The notes beneath the pieces are model-generated. The model saw only the letters and a list, made by a program, of their open reading frames with translations, made no database searches and was not told the origin of the DNA. This document shows positions 26,709 through 37,223 of a stretch of DNA of 64,000 bases, one piece after another. The stretch is from Glacieibacterium arshaanense. GTDB lineage: Bacteria; Pseudomonadota; Alphaproteobacteria; Sphingomonadales; Sphingomonadaceae. The translations under genes were made by a program, and so were the position numbers. Within the stretch, counting starts at the first letter, position 1, and each line of letters starts with the position of its first letter. Where the stretch lies: contig NZ_SIHO01000001.1 of assembly GCF_004681125.1 (NCBI RefSeq), forward strand, positions 879,149-943,148. Direction: 5' to 3'.

Positions 26709-27996
26709 CGCCCAAGTCGCGTCGCGCCCGCCCACCGACTGGGCGTCGCCGAAGATGCGCACGCGCATTGCGCGTCGCTACCGCTCGGAATCGATTTTCC
26801 GCAACCTCGGGCTGTTCGCGCTGGTGCTGGCGGCGTCGTTCCTGGCATTCCTGCTGTTCACCGTCGTCCGCGACGGCTGGCAAGGCTTCCTGTCGACCGA
26901 CGTCAAAATCAGCATCACCTATGATCCGGCCGTGCTCGGTATCGACCCGGCAGCGACCAAGGGCCCGAACGCGCAGGCGGCGCTGCAGGCAGGCGATTTC
27001 CAGGCGGTGATGGCAGCCGGCGTCGCCAAACTGGGCGACGAAGCCGACACCGTCAGCGAAGGCGCGTGGCTGGTGTTGCGCAAGCAGTTGATGGAAGACC
27101 CGGCGTTGCTCGGCAAGACCGTGTCGGTGTGGGTACCCGCCAAGAGCACCATCGACCTGCTCGCCAAGGGCAAATTCGACCTGTCGAAGCCCGAACTCGA
27201 GCGTGGCGTCAGCGACGCCGATGTCGCGCACTTCAACGACCTCAAGAAAGCCGGGCTGCTGCGCACCGGGTTCAGCCGGATTTTCATTACCGGCGCCGAT
27301 TCGACGAGCCCCGAACTCGCCGGCATCTGGGGCGCCACCGTCGGCTCGCTGCTGACGCTGTTCGTGACGTTGAGCCTGGCATTCCCCGTCGGCGTGCTGT
27401 CGGCGATCTATCTCGAGGAATTCGCCAAGCGCAACCGTTGGACCGACCTCATCGAAGTCAGCATCAACAACCTCGCGGCGGTGCCGTCGATCATCTACGG
27501 GCTGCTCGGGCTTGCGGTATTCCTCAACTTCCTCGACATGCCGCGCTCGGCGCCGGTCGTCGGCGGGCTGACGCTGGCGCTGATGACCTTCCCGGTCATC
27601 GTCATCGCCGGGCGGGTGGCGATCAAGTCGGTGCCGCCGTCGATCCGCGACGCTGCACTCGGCATCGGCGCGTCGAAGGTCCAGGTGGTGTTCCAGCACG
27701 TGCTGCCGCTCGCCTTGCCCGGCATCCTGACCGGCACGATCATCGGCATGGCGCGCGCGCTCGGCGAAACCGCACCGCTGCTGATGATCGGCATGCGCGC
27801 CTTTGTCAGCGACACGCCGGTCGGGCTGACGTCGCCCGCCACCGCGCTGCCGGTGCAGGTGTTCCTGTGGTCGGATGACGTCGCACGCGGCTTTGTCGAA
27901 AAGACCTCGGCCGCCATCATGGTGCTGCTGGTCTTCCTGCTGCTGATGAACAGTCTCGCCATCTATCTACGCAACAAATACGAGAGGCGCTGGTGA
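26701..27996 (+). CDS. pstA: Phosphate ABC transporter permease
   Basis: This permease of 431 residues has an N-terminal DUF3333-type extension (about residues 20-200) facing the periplasm. A BPD transporter core follows with [23 protein letters not shown] as the EAA loop (about 320-342). It pairs with PstC. Its ATG lies within the last codons of pstC, and its TGA overlaps the GTG of pstB (GTGA). Confidence 0.93.
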   Translation: MNSAQVASRPPTDWASPKMRTRIARRYRSESIFRNLGLFALVLAASFLAFLLFTVVRDGWQGFLSTDVKISITYDPAVLGIDPAATKGPNAQAALQAGDFQAVMAAGVAKLGDEADTVSEGAWLVLRKQLMEDPALLGKTVSVWVPAKSTIDLLAKGKFDLSKPELERGVSDADVAHFNDLKKAGLLRTGFSRIFITGADSTSPELAGIWGATVGSLLTLFVTLSLAFPVGVLSAIYLEEFAKRNRWTDLIEVSINNLAAVPSIIYGLLGLAVFLNFLDMPRSAPVVGGLTLALMTFPVIVIAGRVAIKSVPPSIRDAALGIGASKVQVVFQHVLPLALPGILTGTIIGMARALGETAPLLMIGMRAFVSDTPVGLTSPATALPVQVFLWSDDVARGFVEKTSAAIMVLLVFLLLMNSLAIYLRNKYERRW

Positions 27997-28814
27997 CCGT
28001 CATGGACCTGTCCGCACAAAATGTTCCGGTCGCGCGCGGTATCGCCGAGACCGATGTCACGACCAAGATGACGGCGCGTCACGTCAACGTCTTCTATGGC
28101 ACCAAGCAGGCGATCAAGGACGTCTCGATCGACATCACCCGCGAAAACGTCACGGCGTTCATCGGGCCGTCGGGCTGCGGCAAGTCGACGTTCCTGCGCT
28201 GCCTGAACCGCATGAACGACACGGTGGACAGCGCGCGGGTCGAAGGCGAAATCAAGCTCGACGGCACCGACATCTACACCGGCGACATGGACGTCGTGCA
28301 GCTGCGCGCCCGCGTCGGCATGGTGTTCCAGAAGCCCAACCCGTTCCCCAAGTCGATCTACGACAACGTCGCCTATGGCCCGTCGATCCACGGTCTCGCC
28401 AGCAGCAAGGCCGACATGGACAGCATCGTCGAAGGCAGCCTGCGTCGCGCCGGCCTGTGGGACGAAGTCAAGGACCGGCTCACTGAGAGCGGCACGGCAC
28501 TGTCGGGCGGCCAGCAGCAGCGCCTGTGCATCGCGCGCGCGATAGCCGTCGACCCCGAAGTCATCCTGATGGACGAACCCTGCTCGGCGCTCGACCCGAT
28601 TGCCACGGCGCGCATCGAGGAACTGATCGACGAGCTGCGCGGCCGCTATGCCATCGTCATCGTCACGCACAACATGCAGCAGGCGGCGCGTGTCAGCCAG
28701 CGCACGGCGTTCTTTCACCTCGGCACGATGGTCGAATACGGCAACACCTCGGACATCTTCACCAATCCGGTCGAGCAGCGCACCCGCGACTATATCACCG
28801 GCCGCTACGGCTAA
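27993..28814 (+). CDS. pstB: Phosphate ABC transporter ATPase
   Basis: This ATPase of 273 residues has Walker A GPSGCGKS (about residue 54), signature [16 protein letters not shown] (about 170) and Walker [14 protein letters not shown] (about 190). It powers phosphate uptake and signals to PhoR through PhoU. The GTG at 27993 has AGAGG five bases upstream and overlaps the pstA stop; ATG 28002 is the alternative start. Confidence 0.95.
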   Translation: MTVMDLSAQNVPVARGIAETDVTTKMTARHVNVFYGTKQAIKDVSIDITRENVTAFIGPSGCGKSTFLRCLNRMNDTVDSARVEGEIKLDGTDIYTGDMDVVQLRARVGMVFQKPNPFPKSIYDNVAYGPSIHGLASSKADMDSIVEGSLRRAGLWDEVKDRLTESGTALSGGQQQRLCIARAIAVDPEVILMDEPCSALDPIATARIEELIDELRGRYAIVIVTHNMQQAARVSQRTAFFHLGTMVEYGNTSDIFTNPVEQRTRDYITGRYG

Positions 28815-28826
28815 AAGGAGACCATC

Positions 28827-29546
28827 ATGGCTGAAGTGAGCGGACATACCGTCAAGGCCTTCGACGCCGACATCAACAACATGCGCACGCTGATCAGCCA
28901 GATGGGCGGGCTGTGCGAAAGCCAGATCAAGGCGTCGATCGAGGTGCTGACGCGCCGCGATGCCGCCAAGGCGATGGACATCATCGCCATCGACGAACGC
29001 ATCGATGCGCTTGAAATCGAATGCGAAAAGCTCGCGGTGCAAACCATCGCGCTGCGCGCCCCGATGGCCGGCGACCTTCGCGAAATCATCGCCGTGCTCA
29101 AGATCAGCTCGGTGCTCGAACGCGTCGGTGACTATGCCAAGAACATCGCCAAGCGCGCCACCGTGCTGTCGCAGAACCCGCACGCGCAACCGGTAGTCAT
29201 CATCCCCGAAATGGGCACTTTGGTCGCGAAGATGCTCAGCGACGCGCTCGATGCCTTCGTCGCGCGCGATGTCGAACTGGCGAAAAACGTCGTCGCCCGC
29301 GACCAGGTCGTCGATGACTATTACGCCGCGCTGTTCCGCTCGCTGCTGACCTTCATGATGGAAGATCCGGCGCACATCACGCCGTCGATGCACCTGCTGT
29401 TCGTTGCCAAGAATCTCGAACGCATCGGTGACAAGGCAACGAGCATCGCCGAAATGGTGTTCTTCGCCGCCACCGGCGAGCAGATCCTGCACCGGCCCAA
29501 GGGCGATGACGTCGCACTCGCCGCACTCAGTGACCGCTCGAGTTGA
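28827..29546 (+). CDS. phoU: Phosphate signalling complex protein
   Basis: This protein of 239 residues consists of two similar three-helix PhoU domains with the metal-binding type signatures ERVGDYAKNIAK (first half) and ERIGDKATSIAE (second half). PhoU links the state of the Pst transporter to PhoR and keeps the regulon off when phosphate is plentiful. AAAAGGAG precedes the ATG. The gene lies 12 bp after pstB. Confidence 0.96.
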   Translation: MAEVSGHTVKAFDADINNMRTLISQMGGLCESQIKASIEVLTRRDAAKAMDIIAIDERIDALEIECEKLAVQTIALRAPMAGDLREIIAVLKISSVLERVGDYAKNIAKRATVLSQNPHAQPVVIIPEMGTLVAKMLSDALDAFVARDVELAKNVVARDQVVDDYYAALFRSLLTFMMEDPAHITPSMHLLFVAKNLERIGDKATSIAEMVFFAATGEQILHRPKGDDVALAALSDRSS

Positions 29547-29572
29547 ACCCGATACGCGATCAGGAGACCCCG

Positions 29573-30280
29573 ATGAAGCCGAAGATCCTGCTGGTCGAAG
29601 ACGACGCCAACCTCGTCGAACTGCTGCGCTACAACCTCGAATCGGCGGGCTTCGACGTCGTTCAGACCGGCGACGGCGAAGAAGCGCTGATGCTGGCCGA
29701 CGAGGAAAAGCCCGACCTCGTCATCCTTGACTGGATGATCGCCAACCTGTCGGGCATCGAAGTCTGCCGGCGCCTGCGCCGCGCCCCCGAAACCGCCAGC
29801 CTGCCGATCGTCATGCTCACCGCGCGCGCCGACGAGGCCGACCGCATCCGCGGGCTCGAAACTGGCGCCGACGACTACCTCACCAAGCCATTCTCCCCGC
29901 GCGAGCTCATCGCGCGCATCCACGCCGTGCTGCGCCGGCTGCGTCCTGCACTCGCCGGCGGGGCGCTCGACTATGCCGGCATCAGCATGGACACCAGCGC
30001 CCACCGCGTCACCCGCGACGGCCAGGCCGTGCCGCTCGGGCCCACCGAGTTCCGGCTGCTGCGCCACTTCCTCGAACACCCCGGCCGCGTCTTCTCGCGC
30101 GAACAGCTGCTCGATGCCGTCTGGGGTCGCGACGTCTATGTCGAACAACGCACCGTCGACGTCCACATCCGCCGGCTGCGCAAGGCCATCAACGGCGAAG
30201 GCGAGGGCGCTTCGGCACTCCCCGATGTCATCCGCACGGTGCGCTCCGCCGGCTATGCACTCGACCGCGAAGCGCATTAA
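29573..30280 (+). CDS. phoB: Phosphate regulon response regulator
   Basis: This OmpR-family regulator of 235 residues has a receiver domain with the acidic pair EDD (residues 9-11), the phosphorylated Asp in VILDWMI (about residue 53) and Lys in YLTKPFSP. The winged helix carries VYVEQRTVDVHIRRLRKAI at the end. ATG 29573 is chosen because CAGGAG lies before it; an upstream TTG at 29543 would overlap phoU. It is the last gene of the Pho block and is followed by a palindromic repeat element. Confidence 0.93.
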   Translation: MKPKILLVEDDANLVELLRYNLESAGFDVVQTGDGEEALMLADEEKPDLVILDWMIANLSGIEVCRRLRRAPETASLPIVMLTARADEADRIRGLETGADDYLTKPFSPRELIARIHAVLRRLRPALAGGALDYAGISMDTSAHRVTRDGQAVPLGPTEFRLLRHFLEHPGRVFSREQLLDAVWGRDVYVEQRTVDVHIRRLRKAINGEGEGASALPDVIRTVRSAGYALDREAH

Positions 30281-30283
30281 GGG

Positions 30284-30367
30284 CCTCCGGCGGGCAGGGG
30301 TGACCCCTGCACCCAAATGCTTGGCGCACTTCAATCGGGTGCAGGCCTCAGGCCTGCCCGCCGGAGG
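30284..30367. repeat. Composite palindromic element, copy A
   Basis: Outer arms CCTCCGGCGGGCAGG (30284-30298) and its exact complement (30353-30367) enclose inner arms CCTGCACCC/GGGTGCAGG and smaller hairpins such as CAGGGGTGACCCCTG. It begins three bases after the phoB stop and probably folds into a cruciform in RNA or DNA. GCTCTTT follows the right arm. The same outer arms occur in copies B and C. Confidence 0.9.
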
Positions 30368-30502
30368 CTCTTTAGTCTCACCAACTGTCATAACGGCGCA
30401 TTTGCCGCACCATCATGCGAGTCGGGGTCTTTTCACGCGGCGCAGTCTGCTTTAAGTCCCGCCTCGCATAGATGCTCGCAGAACTAGATAGGGCCAGATT
30501 CA

Positions 30503-31396
30503 ATGACCATTCGTTTCGACAATCGTGTTGCCATTGTTACCGGTGCCGGCGGCGGCCTCGGCCGCGCCTATGCGCTGGCGCTTGCCGCGCGCGGCGCCAA
30601 GGTCGTGGTCAATGACCTCGGCGGCGCGCGTGACGGTTCGGGCAGCTCGCTGTCGGCCGCGCAGCTGGTGGTTGACGAAATCACCGCAGCTGGCGGCGAA
30701 GCGATGGCCAATGGCGCCAGCGTGTCGGACGAAGCCGCGGTCGAAAAGATGGTGGCGTTCGTCAAGGAACGCTGGGGCCGCATCGACATCCTGATCAACA
30801 ACGCCGGCATCCTGCGCGATAAGACCTTCGCCAAGATGACGCTCGATGACTTCCGCCAGGTTGTCGACGTGCATTTGATGGGCTCGGTGACCTGCACCAA
30901 GGCGGTGTGGGAAGTCATGCGTGAACAGGCCTATGGCCGCATCCTGATGACCACCAGCTCGACCGGCCTGTACGGCAACTTCGGCCAGGCCAACTACGGC
31001 GCTGCCAAGCTGGCGCTGGTCGGCCTGATGAAGACGCTCAGCCTCGAAGGCGCCAAGTACAACGTCAAGACCAACACCATCGCGCCGCTCGCCGCGACGC
31101 GCATGACCGAAGACCTGATGCCGCCCGCCATGCTCGAAAAGATGGGGCCGGAAACCGTGGCGCCCGCCGCGCTCTACCTCGTCAGCGAAGAAGCGCCGAC
31201 GAACGTCGTGATGAACGCCGGCGGTGGCGGCTTCGAACGCGCCTATGTCACGTTGACGCGCGGCATCCATGTCGCTCCCGAAGACATGACGCCTGAAACC
31301 ATCGCCGCGCGATTTGAAGAAATCAGCGACCGCAAGGGCGAAATCGTCCCCGACACCGGCGGTGCCCAGGGCGGCATGGCGCTCGGCGCACTCTAA
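30503..31396 (+). CDS. SDR family oxidoreductase, hydroxyacyl-CoA dehydrogenase type
   Basis: This short-chain dehydrogenase of 297 residues has the cofactor motif TGAGGGLGRAYA (about residues 13-24), NNAG (about 97-100) and the active-site Tyr-Lys in NYGAAK (about 167-172), with Ser in TTSSTGLYG. The extended N-terminal loop (NDLGGARDGSG) and C-terminal tail resemble the (3R)-hydroxyacyl-CoA dehydrogenase unit of multifunctional enzyme type 2, a beta-oxidation protein. It is flanked by palindromic copies A and B. Confidence 0.85.
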   Translation: MTIRFDNRVAIVTGAGGGLGRAYALALAARGAKVVVNDLGGARDGSGSSLSAAQLVVDEITAAGGEAMANGASVSDEAAVEKMVAFVKERWGRIDILINNAGILRDKTFAKMTLDDFRQVVDVHLMGSVTCTKAVWEVMREQAYGRILMTTSSTGLYGNFGQANYGAAKLALVGLMKTLSLEGAKYNVKTNTIAPLAATRMTEDLMPPAMLEKMGPETVAPAALYLVSEEAPTNVVMNAGGGGFERAYVTLTRGIHVAPEDMTPETIAARFEEISDRKGEIVPDTGGAQGGMALGAL

Positions 31397-31408
31397 GCCA
31401 GAACAAGG

Positions 31409-31478
31409 CCTCCGGCGGGCAGGGCTGAGCCCTGCACCCAATTGTCGGGTGCAGGGTCTAGACCCTGCCCGCCGGAGG
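31409..31478. repeat. Composite palindromic element, copy B
   Basis: The same 15-bp outer arms as copy A lie at 31409-31423 and 31464-31478. The inner arms are CCTGCACCC and GGGTGCAGG and the centre is short (AATTGTC). It begins 12 bp after the SDR stop and is again followed by GCTCTTT. Confidence 0.9.
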
Positions 31479-31545
31479 CTCTTTGGTCTACTTGACCGTC
31501 ACTACCGTCAGGTGTATTGCGACAGCATTACAGTTGGAGACGGTG

Positions 31546-32577
31546 ATGCTCGAAGAACGTGATCTCGACGCGGCGGTGACCGCCGGCGTCCTCGACGGGG
31601 CGACCCGTGACGCGCTGGTCAAGTTCGCGCGCGACCACCGCCGCGGCGAAGTCGGCCCCGACGAGGAGCAGTTCCGGCTGCTCACCGGTTTCAACGACAT
31701 TTTCGTGACGATCGCCGTCGGGCTGCTGCTGACCGCGGTGGCGATGCTCGCCGGCGCGATGTCGCCGGTGGCGGGCGCTGCCGGCGTTGCCGCAGTCAGC
31801 TGGGCCCTCGCCGAATACTTCACCCGCATCAAGCGCATGGCGCTGCCGAGCATTGCGCTGCTGCTGTCGTTCGTCGGCGGCGTGTTCGCGACCTGCGTGC
31901 TGGTCGCCGCGCAGGGCGCCAGCCTGACGGTTAACCCCGAACATGCGTTGCCGCCGGGCATCATTGTCGCCGCCATCGCGACTGTCGGCGCGGCATGGCT
32001 GCACTGGCGACGGTTCATGGTGCCGATTACCGTGGCCGCCGGCGCTGCGGCGCTGACCATCCTCGCGGTCGCCAGCGTCACCATCCTGACACAGGGCGCC
32101 ACGGGCGCGGTGCTGCTGACCACGGCGCTGTGCGGCATCGCGGTGTTCGCGCTGGCGATGTGGTTCGACACCCGTGACCGCGCGCGCGTCACGCGCCGCA
32201 CCGACGTGGCGTTCTGGCTGCACCTGCTCGCGGCGCCGCTGATCGTCCATCCGGTGTTCAAGCTCACCGGCCTCACCGATGGCGGCGTGCCCGCCGACGG
32301 TGCGGCGCTGACCGTCATCATGGTCTATCTCGCGCTCACCGTGCTGGCGCTGGCGATCGACCGCCGCGCGCTGCTGGTGTCGGCGCTGGCCTATGTCATC
32401 TACGCGATCCAGGCGCTGGTCAGCAGCGGCAGCACGCCGGGTGAGGGCGTCGGGCTGACGACGCTGGTGCTCGGCCTGTTCCTGGTGCTGCTGTCGGCGG
32501 CATGGCGTCCGATCCGCCGGCGCGTACTGGAGTTGCTTCCGCACGGGCTGACGATGAAACTCCCCGCTGCCGCGTAG
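31546..32577 (+). CDS. Polytopic membrane protein, unknown function
   Basis: This protein of 343 residues has a charged N-terminal 45 residues followed by about ten hydrophobic helices. The N-terminal part and overall design recall DUF2157-type membrane proteins, but no signature motif is clear. The ATG at 31546 follows GGAG; the frame extends to 31483, into sequence next to copy B. A GC-rich hairpin follows the stop. Confidence 0.7.
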   Translation: MLEERDLDAAVTAGVLDGATRDALVKFARDHRRGEVGPDEEQFRLLTGFNDIFVTIAVGLLLTAVAMLAGAMSPVAGAAGVAAVSWALAEYFTRIKRMALPSIALLLSFVGGVFATCVLVAAQGASLTVNPEHALPPGIIVAAIATVGAAWLHWRRFMVPITVAAGAAALTILAVASVTILTQGATGAVLLTTALCGIAVFALAMWFDTRDRARVTRRTDVAFWLHLLAAPLIVHPVFKLTGLTDGGVPADGAALTVIMVYLALTVLALAIDRRALLVSALAYVIYAIQALVSSGSTPGEGVGLTTLVLGLFLVLLSAAWRPIRRRVLELLPHGLTMKLPAAA

Positions 32578-32593
32578 CGTAAGCTCTTTGCCT

Positions 32594-32614
32594 CCTCTCC
32601 CCATCGGGGAGAGG
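32594..32614 (+). terminator. GC-rich hairpin after the membrane protein gene
   Basis: CCTCTCCCC and GGGGAGAGG flank ATC, a 9-bp stem 17 bp after the stop codon. There is no clear T-run, so termination strength is uncertain. Confidence 0.55.
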
Positions 32615-32635
32615 GGGCCGCGTGCGTGATTTTAC

Positions 32636-32664
32636 TTGACATTACGAACCGAATCGGTTAGTAG
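32636..32664 (+). promoter_or_regulatory. Promoter-like sequence with 21-bp palindromic operator
   Basis: TTGACA (32636-32641) is followed after 16-17 bp by TTAGTA or TAGTAG. Between them TAC-G-AACCGA-A-TCGGTT-A-GTA (32643-32663) is a palindrome with one mismatch, the kind of site TetR-family repressors bind within promoters. No annotated gene follows on the plus strand. Confidence 0.5.
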
Positions 32665-33079
32665 GTTCATCAAGGCGACGGGAAATGGGTGTTTCCCGTT
32701 CAACCTGTCCGGGCTCACGATCGCCACTTGCGTACCCGGACGTGACGTCTCACCGCCGCGCTTTTCAGCCCCGCGCTCTGTCAGGTCGAGGACTTCAGCT
32801 CAAAGTGTTCCAAGGAGGGCACGTCTACCAAACGCGTACGTCAACCGCGTCAAACACGCGTCCAAACCGCGTATGCGGCCTAAGAAACCGCAAAACGCCC
32901 TCCGCCCCCGGCTACCTCGACCAACGACACAAAGCCTGCCTCTTCCCGATGACCCAGCAACCCTCCCAAGGACGCCGTCATCGGGAAGAGGATTATCTCC
33001 ACCGTGGCGGTGGGGGTCAGTACCCAAGGACGATGGACCGGGGGCAGGACCAGCGCTGGCCGGAAATTCGTCGTGGCTG
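32665..33079. other. Gap with repeats and a hairpin, no convincing gene
   Basis: Downstream of the promoter-like site, four near-copies of CAAaCGCGT lie at 32828-32872. A perfect 15-bp inverted repeat (CCTCTTCCCGATGAC at 32939-32953 and its complement at 32977-32991) has a 23-nt loop. Long plus-strand frames (32636-33583, 32685-33299) cross the DUF2794 gene in the opposite sense and have no family resemblance. A structured RNA or a decayed gene is possible. Confidence 0.45.
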
Positions 33080-33427
33080 TCAGTCACCCACCAGCTTGAG
33101 CAATTTACGCTCGAGCGGCGCCAGCACCGTGCCGAGCTCGGTGCCGCGCTTGAGCACCGCGCCGGCCTCGCCGATCAGCGCGTACATGCCTTGCTTGTGG
33201 CGCAGCTCGGGGCGCTTGACGACCTGGAACTCGGGGCGCTCGCTGGCGCGGCGGAATGCCGAAAACACCGCGGCGTCACGGCCGAGGTCGAGCGCATAGT
33301 CGCGCCAATGCCCCGCCGCGACCATCCGGCCATAGATGTTCAGAATGGCATTGAGTTCGAGCCGGTCAAAGACCGTTTGCGGCACGGCACGCGGGAAGGC
33401 GGCAATGTTCGATGTCGCCTCCGCCAC
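33080..33427 (-). CDS. DUF2794 family protein
   Basis: This protein of 115 residues has the DUF2794 pattern ILNIYGRMVAAGHWRDYALDLGRDAAVFSAFRRASERPEF, followed by KQGMYALIGEAGAVLKRGTEL. The function is unknown; the family is common in alphaproteobacteria. It starts 10 bp after cysE on the same strand, an arrangement that suggests one transcript. Confidence 0.85.
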   Translation of the reverse strand: MAEATSNIAAFPRAVPQTVFDRLELNAILNIYGRMVAAGHWRDYALDLGRDAAVFSAFRRASERPEFQVVKRPELRHKQGMYALIGEAGAVLKRGTELGTVLAPLERKLLKLVGD

Positions 33428-33437
33428 GGTGCGCGGC

Positions 33438-34121
<684 letters not shown>

Positions 34122-34309
34122 GGAGCCTCCCCGGGACATGAGTCCCACTTAATTCTCCGCCATATACGCGACTGCGGGGCAATATGCCAGCACTGGCGAC
34201 CTATGTCGTATGCGATGAAACGCACGGCAACGCGATGGGTTGCGGAACTGTCGCTGGCCCGGTCGGTTGACGCTGATACCCGCACAATGGGTGCAAGAGG
34301 AGATTGACC

Positions 34310-34828
34310 ATGACCAATGACATGCAACCCGTTCACCCCGACTATGCACAGCCCGAAACGCTGGGCCAGAATACAGATGGTATGGGACGCGACCAGACGA
34401 TGGCGGTGACCACCGAAGAAACCAAGACGCTGATTTCGGCGAACAAGGTGCAGGGCACCGCCGTCTACAACGTCGCGCAGGACCGGCTCGGCACCATCGA
34501 TTCGATCATGCTCGGCAAATACTCGGGCAAGGTTGCCTATGCGGTGATGTCGTTCGGCGGCTTCCTCGGCATCGGCGAACGCTACCACCCGCTGCCATGG
34601 TCGGTGCTGACCTACGACACTGACCAGGACGGCTATTGCATCAACCTGTCGCCCGATGCGTTGAAGGCGGCGCCGAACTACACCCGCAGCGAAGTCGATA
34701 CGCTCGACTATGGCACGCAGGGCCCGGCGATCGACAACTACTATGCCGACCCTGCCGAATACGCCAAGGGCGGTGCCGCGATCGACACCTACTACAGCGA
34801 CCCGAACAAGGTGCGCGGTTTGATGTAG
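34310..34828 (+). CDS. PRC-barrel domain protein
   Basis: This acidic protein of 172 residues has a PRC-barrel (about residues 42-110: LISANKVQGTAVYN and YAVMSFGGFLGIGERYHPLPW). The C-terminal tail repeats itself: AIDNYYADPAEY and AIDTYYSDPNK. PRC-barrels act in photosynthetic reaction centres and RNA processing, but this stand-alone form is mostly seen as a stress or storage-type small protein of unknown role. The ATG follows AGGAG. The stop is 3 bp from the end of convergent ahpF. Confidence 0.85.
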   Translation: MTNDMQPVHPDYAQPETLGQNTDGMGRDQTMAVTTEETKTLISANKVQGTAVYNVAQDRLGTIDSIMLGKYSGKVAYAVMSFGGFLGIGERYHPLPWSVLTYDTDQDGYCINLSPDALKAAPNYTRSEVDTLDYGTQGPAIDNYYADPAEYAKGGAAIDTYYSDPNKVRGLM

Positions 34829-34831
34829 CCG

Positions 34832-36415
34832 TTACGCCGCCGCGGCAACGGTTTCGGCCGGCGCCAGGCGGATCAGATGGTCGAAGGCCGAAAGCGCCGC
34901 TTTCGAGCCTTCGCCCATCGAAATGACGATCTGCTTGTACGGCACCGTCGTCACGTCGCCTGCGGCAAACACGCCGGGAATCGAGGTCGCGCAGCGTGCG
35001 TCGATCTCGATCTCGCCGCGCGGCGACAGCGCGACGGTGCCCTTGAGCCATTCTGTGTTGGGCACCAGCCCGATCTGCACGAAGATGCCCTCGAGCTCGA
35101 TATGGTGCGACGCTTCGGTCTTGCGATCGGTGTAGCTCAGGCCGGTGACCTTCTCGCCGTCGCCGTGGACTTCGGTCGACAGCGCCGACACGATGACGGT
35201 GACGTTGGGCAGGCTGCGCAGCTTGCGCTGCAGCACTTCGTCAGCGCGCAACTGATGGTCGAATTCGATCAGCGTGACGTGCGCGACGATGCCGGCGAGG
35301 TCGATTGCCGCCTCGACACCGCTGTTGCCGCCGCCGATGACCGCGGTGCGCTTGCCCTTGTACAGCGGGCCGTCGCAGTGCGGGCAATAGGCGACGCCCT
35401 TGTTGCGGTACGCGTCCTCGCCCGGCACGTTCATCTGGCGCCAGCGCGCACCGGTGGCGAGCACCAGCGTCTTCGCCTTGAGCGAGGCGCCATTGTCGAA
35501 CACGACTTCGTGCAGGCCATCGGCGCCGGTCGCCGGGATCAGCTTGGCGGCGCGCTGCAGGTTCATGATATCGACGTCATAGTCGCGGACATGGCGTTCG
35601 AGTTCGGCCGCCAGCTTCGGGCCTTCGGTGTGCGGGATCGAGATGAAGTTCTCGATGCCCATCGTGTCGAGCACCTGGCCACCGAAACGTTCGGCAGCGA
35701 TGCCGGTGCGGATGCCCTTGCGCGCCGCGTAAATGGCGGCGGCAGCGCCGGCAGGGCCTCCGCCGACGACGAGTACGTCATAGGGCGCCCGCGCATCCAT
35801 GTCGGCAGCCGCGCGCTTGGTCGCGCCGGTGTCGAGCTTGGCGACGATCTGCTCGAGCTCCATGCGGCCCGAACCGAACACCTCGCCGTTGAGGAAGACC
35901 ATCGGCACCGCCATGACCTTGCGCGCATCGACTTCGGCCTGGAACAGCGCACCGTCGATCGCGGTGTGGTGGATGTTCGGGTTGAGCACCGCCATCAGGT
36001 TGAGCGCCTGCACGACATCGGGACAGTTCTGGCACGACAGCGAGAAATAGGTTTCGAAGTTGAAGTCGCCCTGCAGGGCGCGCACCGCATCGAGCAGCGC
36101 CGGCGCGGCCTTCGACGGATGGCCGCCAACCTGCAGCAGCGCCAGCACCAGCGAGGTGAACTCGTGCCCCATCGGCAGCCCGGCAAAGGTCACGCCGATA
36201 TCGGTGCCGGTGCGGCGGATCATGAAGCTGGGGACGCGCTTGTCGGTGCCGCCGGGGACGACGGTCACCTTGTCCGACAGCACGGCAATCTCGTCGATAA
36301 GTTCGGCGAGTTCGCGCGACTTCGGGCTGTCATCGAGCGTCGTCACAAGCTCGATCGGCTGCGTGATGTTGACCAGATAGGCCTTGAGCTGCTGCGTGAG
36401 ATTGGCGTCGAGCAT
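34832..36415 (-). CDS. ahpF: Alkyl hydroperoxide reductase subunit F
   Basis: This flavoprotein of 527 residues has two N-terminal thioredoxin-like folds with a CQNC disulfide (about residues 128-131). FAD-binding [19 protein letters not shown] (about 218-236) and the redox CPHC (about 344-347) follow, with a second dinucleotide motif [12 protein letters not shown]. It passes electrons from NADH to AhpC. It lies 77 bp after ahpC in one operon. The frame extends upstream to 36550 but the conserved protein starts at 36415. Confidence 0.95.
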   Translation of the reverse strand: MLDANLTQQLKAYLVNITQPIELVTTLDDSPKSRELAELIDEIAVLSDKVTVVPGGTDKRVPSFMIRRTGTDIGVTFAGLPMGHEFTSLVLALLQVGGHPSKAAPALLDAVRALQGDFNFETYFSLSCQNCPDVVQALNLMAVLNPNIHHTAIDGALFQAEVDARKVMAVPMVFLNGEVFGSGRMELEQIVAKLDTGATKRAAADMDARAPYDVLVVGGGPAGAAAAIYAARKGIRTGIAAERFGGQVLDTMGIENFISIPHTEGPKLAAELERHVRDYDVDIMNLQRAAKLIPATGADGLHEVVFDNGASLKAKTLVLATGARWRQMNVPGEDAYRNKGVAYCPHCDGPLYKGKRTAVIGGGNSGVEAAIDLAGIVAHVTLIEFDHQLRADEVLQRKLRSLPNVTVIVSALSTEVHGDGEKVTGLSYTDRKTEASHHIELEGIFVQIGLVPNTEWLKGTVALSPRGEIEIDARCATSIPGVFAAGDVTTVPYKQIVISMGEGSKAALSAFDHLIRLAPAETVAAAA

Positions 36416-36492
36416 GGCGAGTTCCCGGGGAGGATATGTTAGTGGGGCAGGGCGGGTCGCAGTGTTGCGACCCGCCCGCCAGTCAGTTGGCT

Positions 36493-37056
36493 TTAGATCT
36501 TGCCGACGAGGTCGAGCGACGGGGCGAGGGTCTTTTCGCCTTCCTGCCACTTCGCCGGGCAGACTTCGCCAGGGTGCGAGGCGACATACTGCGCGGCCTT
36601 GACCTTGCGCAGCAGTTCGCTGGCGTCGCGGCCGATTCCACCGGCATTGACTTCCACGATCTGGATCTTGCCTTCGGGATCGACGACGAAGGTGCCGCGA
36701 TCGGCGAGACCGGCTTCTTCGATCATCACGTCGAAGTTGCGAGTGATGGCGCCCGTCGGGTCACCGACCATGACGTACTTGATCTTGCCGATGGCGGGCG
36801 ACGTGTCGCTCCACGCCTTGTGCGCGAAGTGCGTGTCGGTCGAGACGCTGTAGATTTCGACGCCGAGCTTCTTGAATTCAGCATAGTTGTCGGCGAGGTC
36901 TTCGAGCTCGGTCGGGCAGACGAAGGTGAAGTCCGCCGGGTAGAAAAACACCACCGACCACTTGCCCTTGAGATCGGCTTCGGTGACGGCGAGGAACTTG
37001 CCGTCCTGATAGGCCTGCGCGCTGAACGGCTTAACCGCGGTATTGATGAGGGACAT
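36493..37056 (-). CDS. ahpC: Alkyl hydroperoxide reductase subunit C (peroxiredoxin)
   Basis: This typical 2-Cys peroxiredoxin has 187 residues. The peroxidatic Cys lies in [10 protein letters not shown] (about residue 47) and the resolving Cys in [10 protein letters not shown] (about residue 166). It reduces organic peroxides and hydrogen peroxide. It is transcribed away from oxyR across 167 bp, so OxyR control is expected, although I could not point to an unambiguous OxyR site. Confidence 0.96.
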   Translation of the reverse strand: MSLINTAVKPFSAQAYQDGKFLAVTEADLKGKWSVVFFYPADFTFVCPTELEDLADNYAEFKKLGVEIYSVSTDTHFAHKAWSDTSPAIGKIKYVMVGDPTGAITRNFDVMIEEAGLADRGTFVVDPEGKIQIVEVNAGGIGRDASELLRKVKAAQYVASHPGEVCPAKWQEGEKTLAPSLDLVGKI

Positions 37057-37223
37057 GGATGCTCCTGTGGCTGGGTTGAAACGGGTTGATCGATGCCCGA
37101 ATATGCGGTGCGCGCCGACAAATCCAATTGCTTTTTTGCGGCATGCTCATTGACTGAAGCGATTAAAGCCGCATCTTAGATTGAACGCGGCGATTTTGGG
37201 CGCGTTCCATCGAGAAGGCCATC

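Noticed and set aside
32707-32716. GTCCGGGCTC-like string recalling RNase P RNA
   Set aside because: The other conserved RNase P elements are not found nearby, so the match is chance.
32685-33299. A 204-codon plus-strand ORF after the operator-like promoter
   Set aside because: It runs antisense into DUF2794, has odd composition and no recognisable domain.
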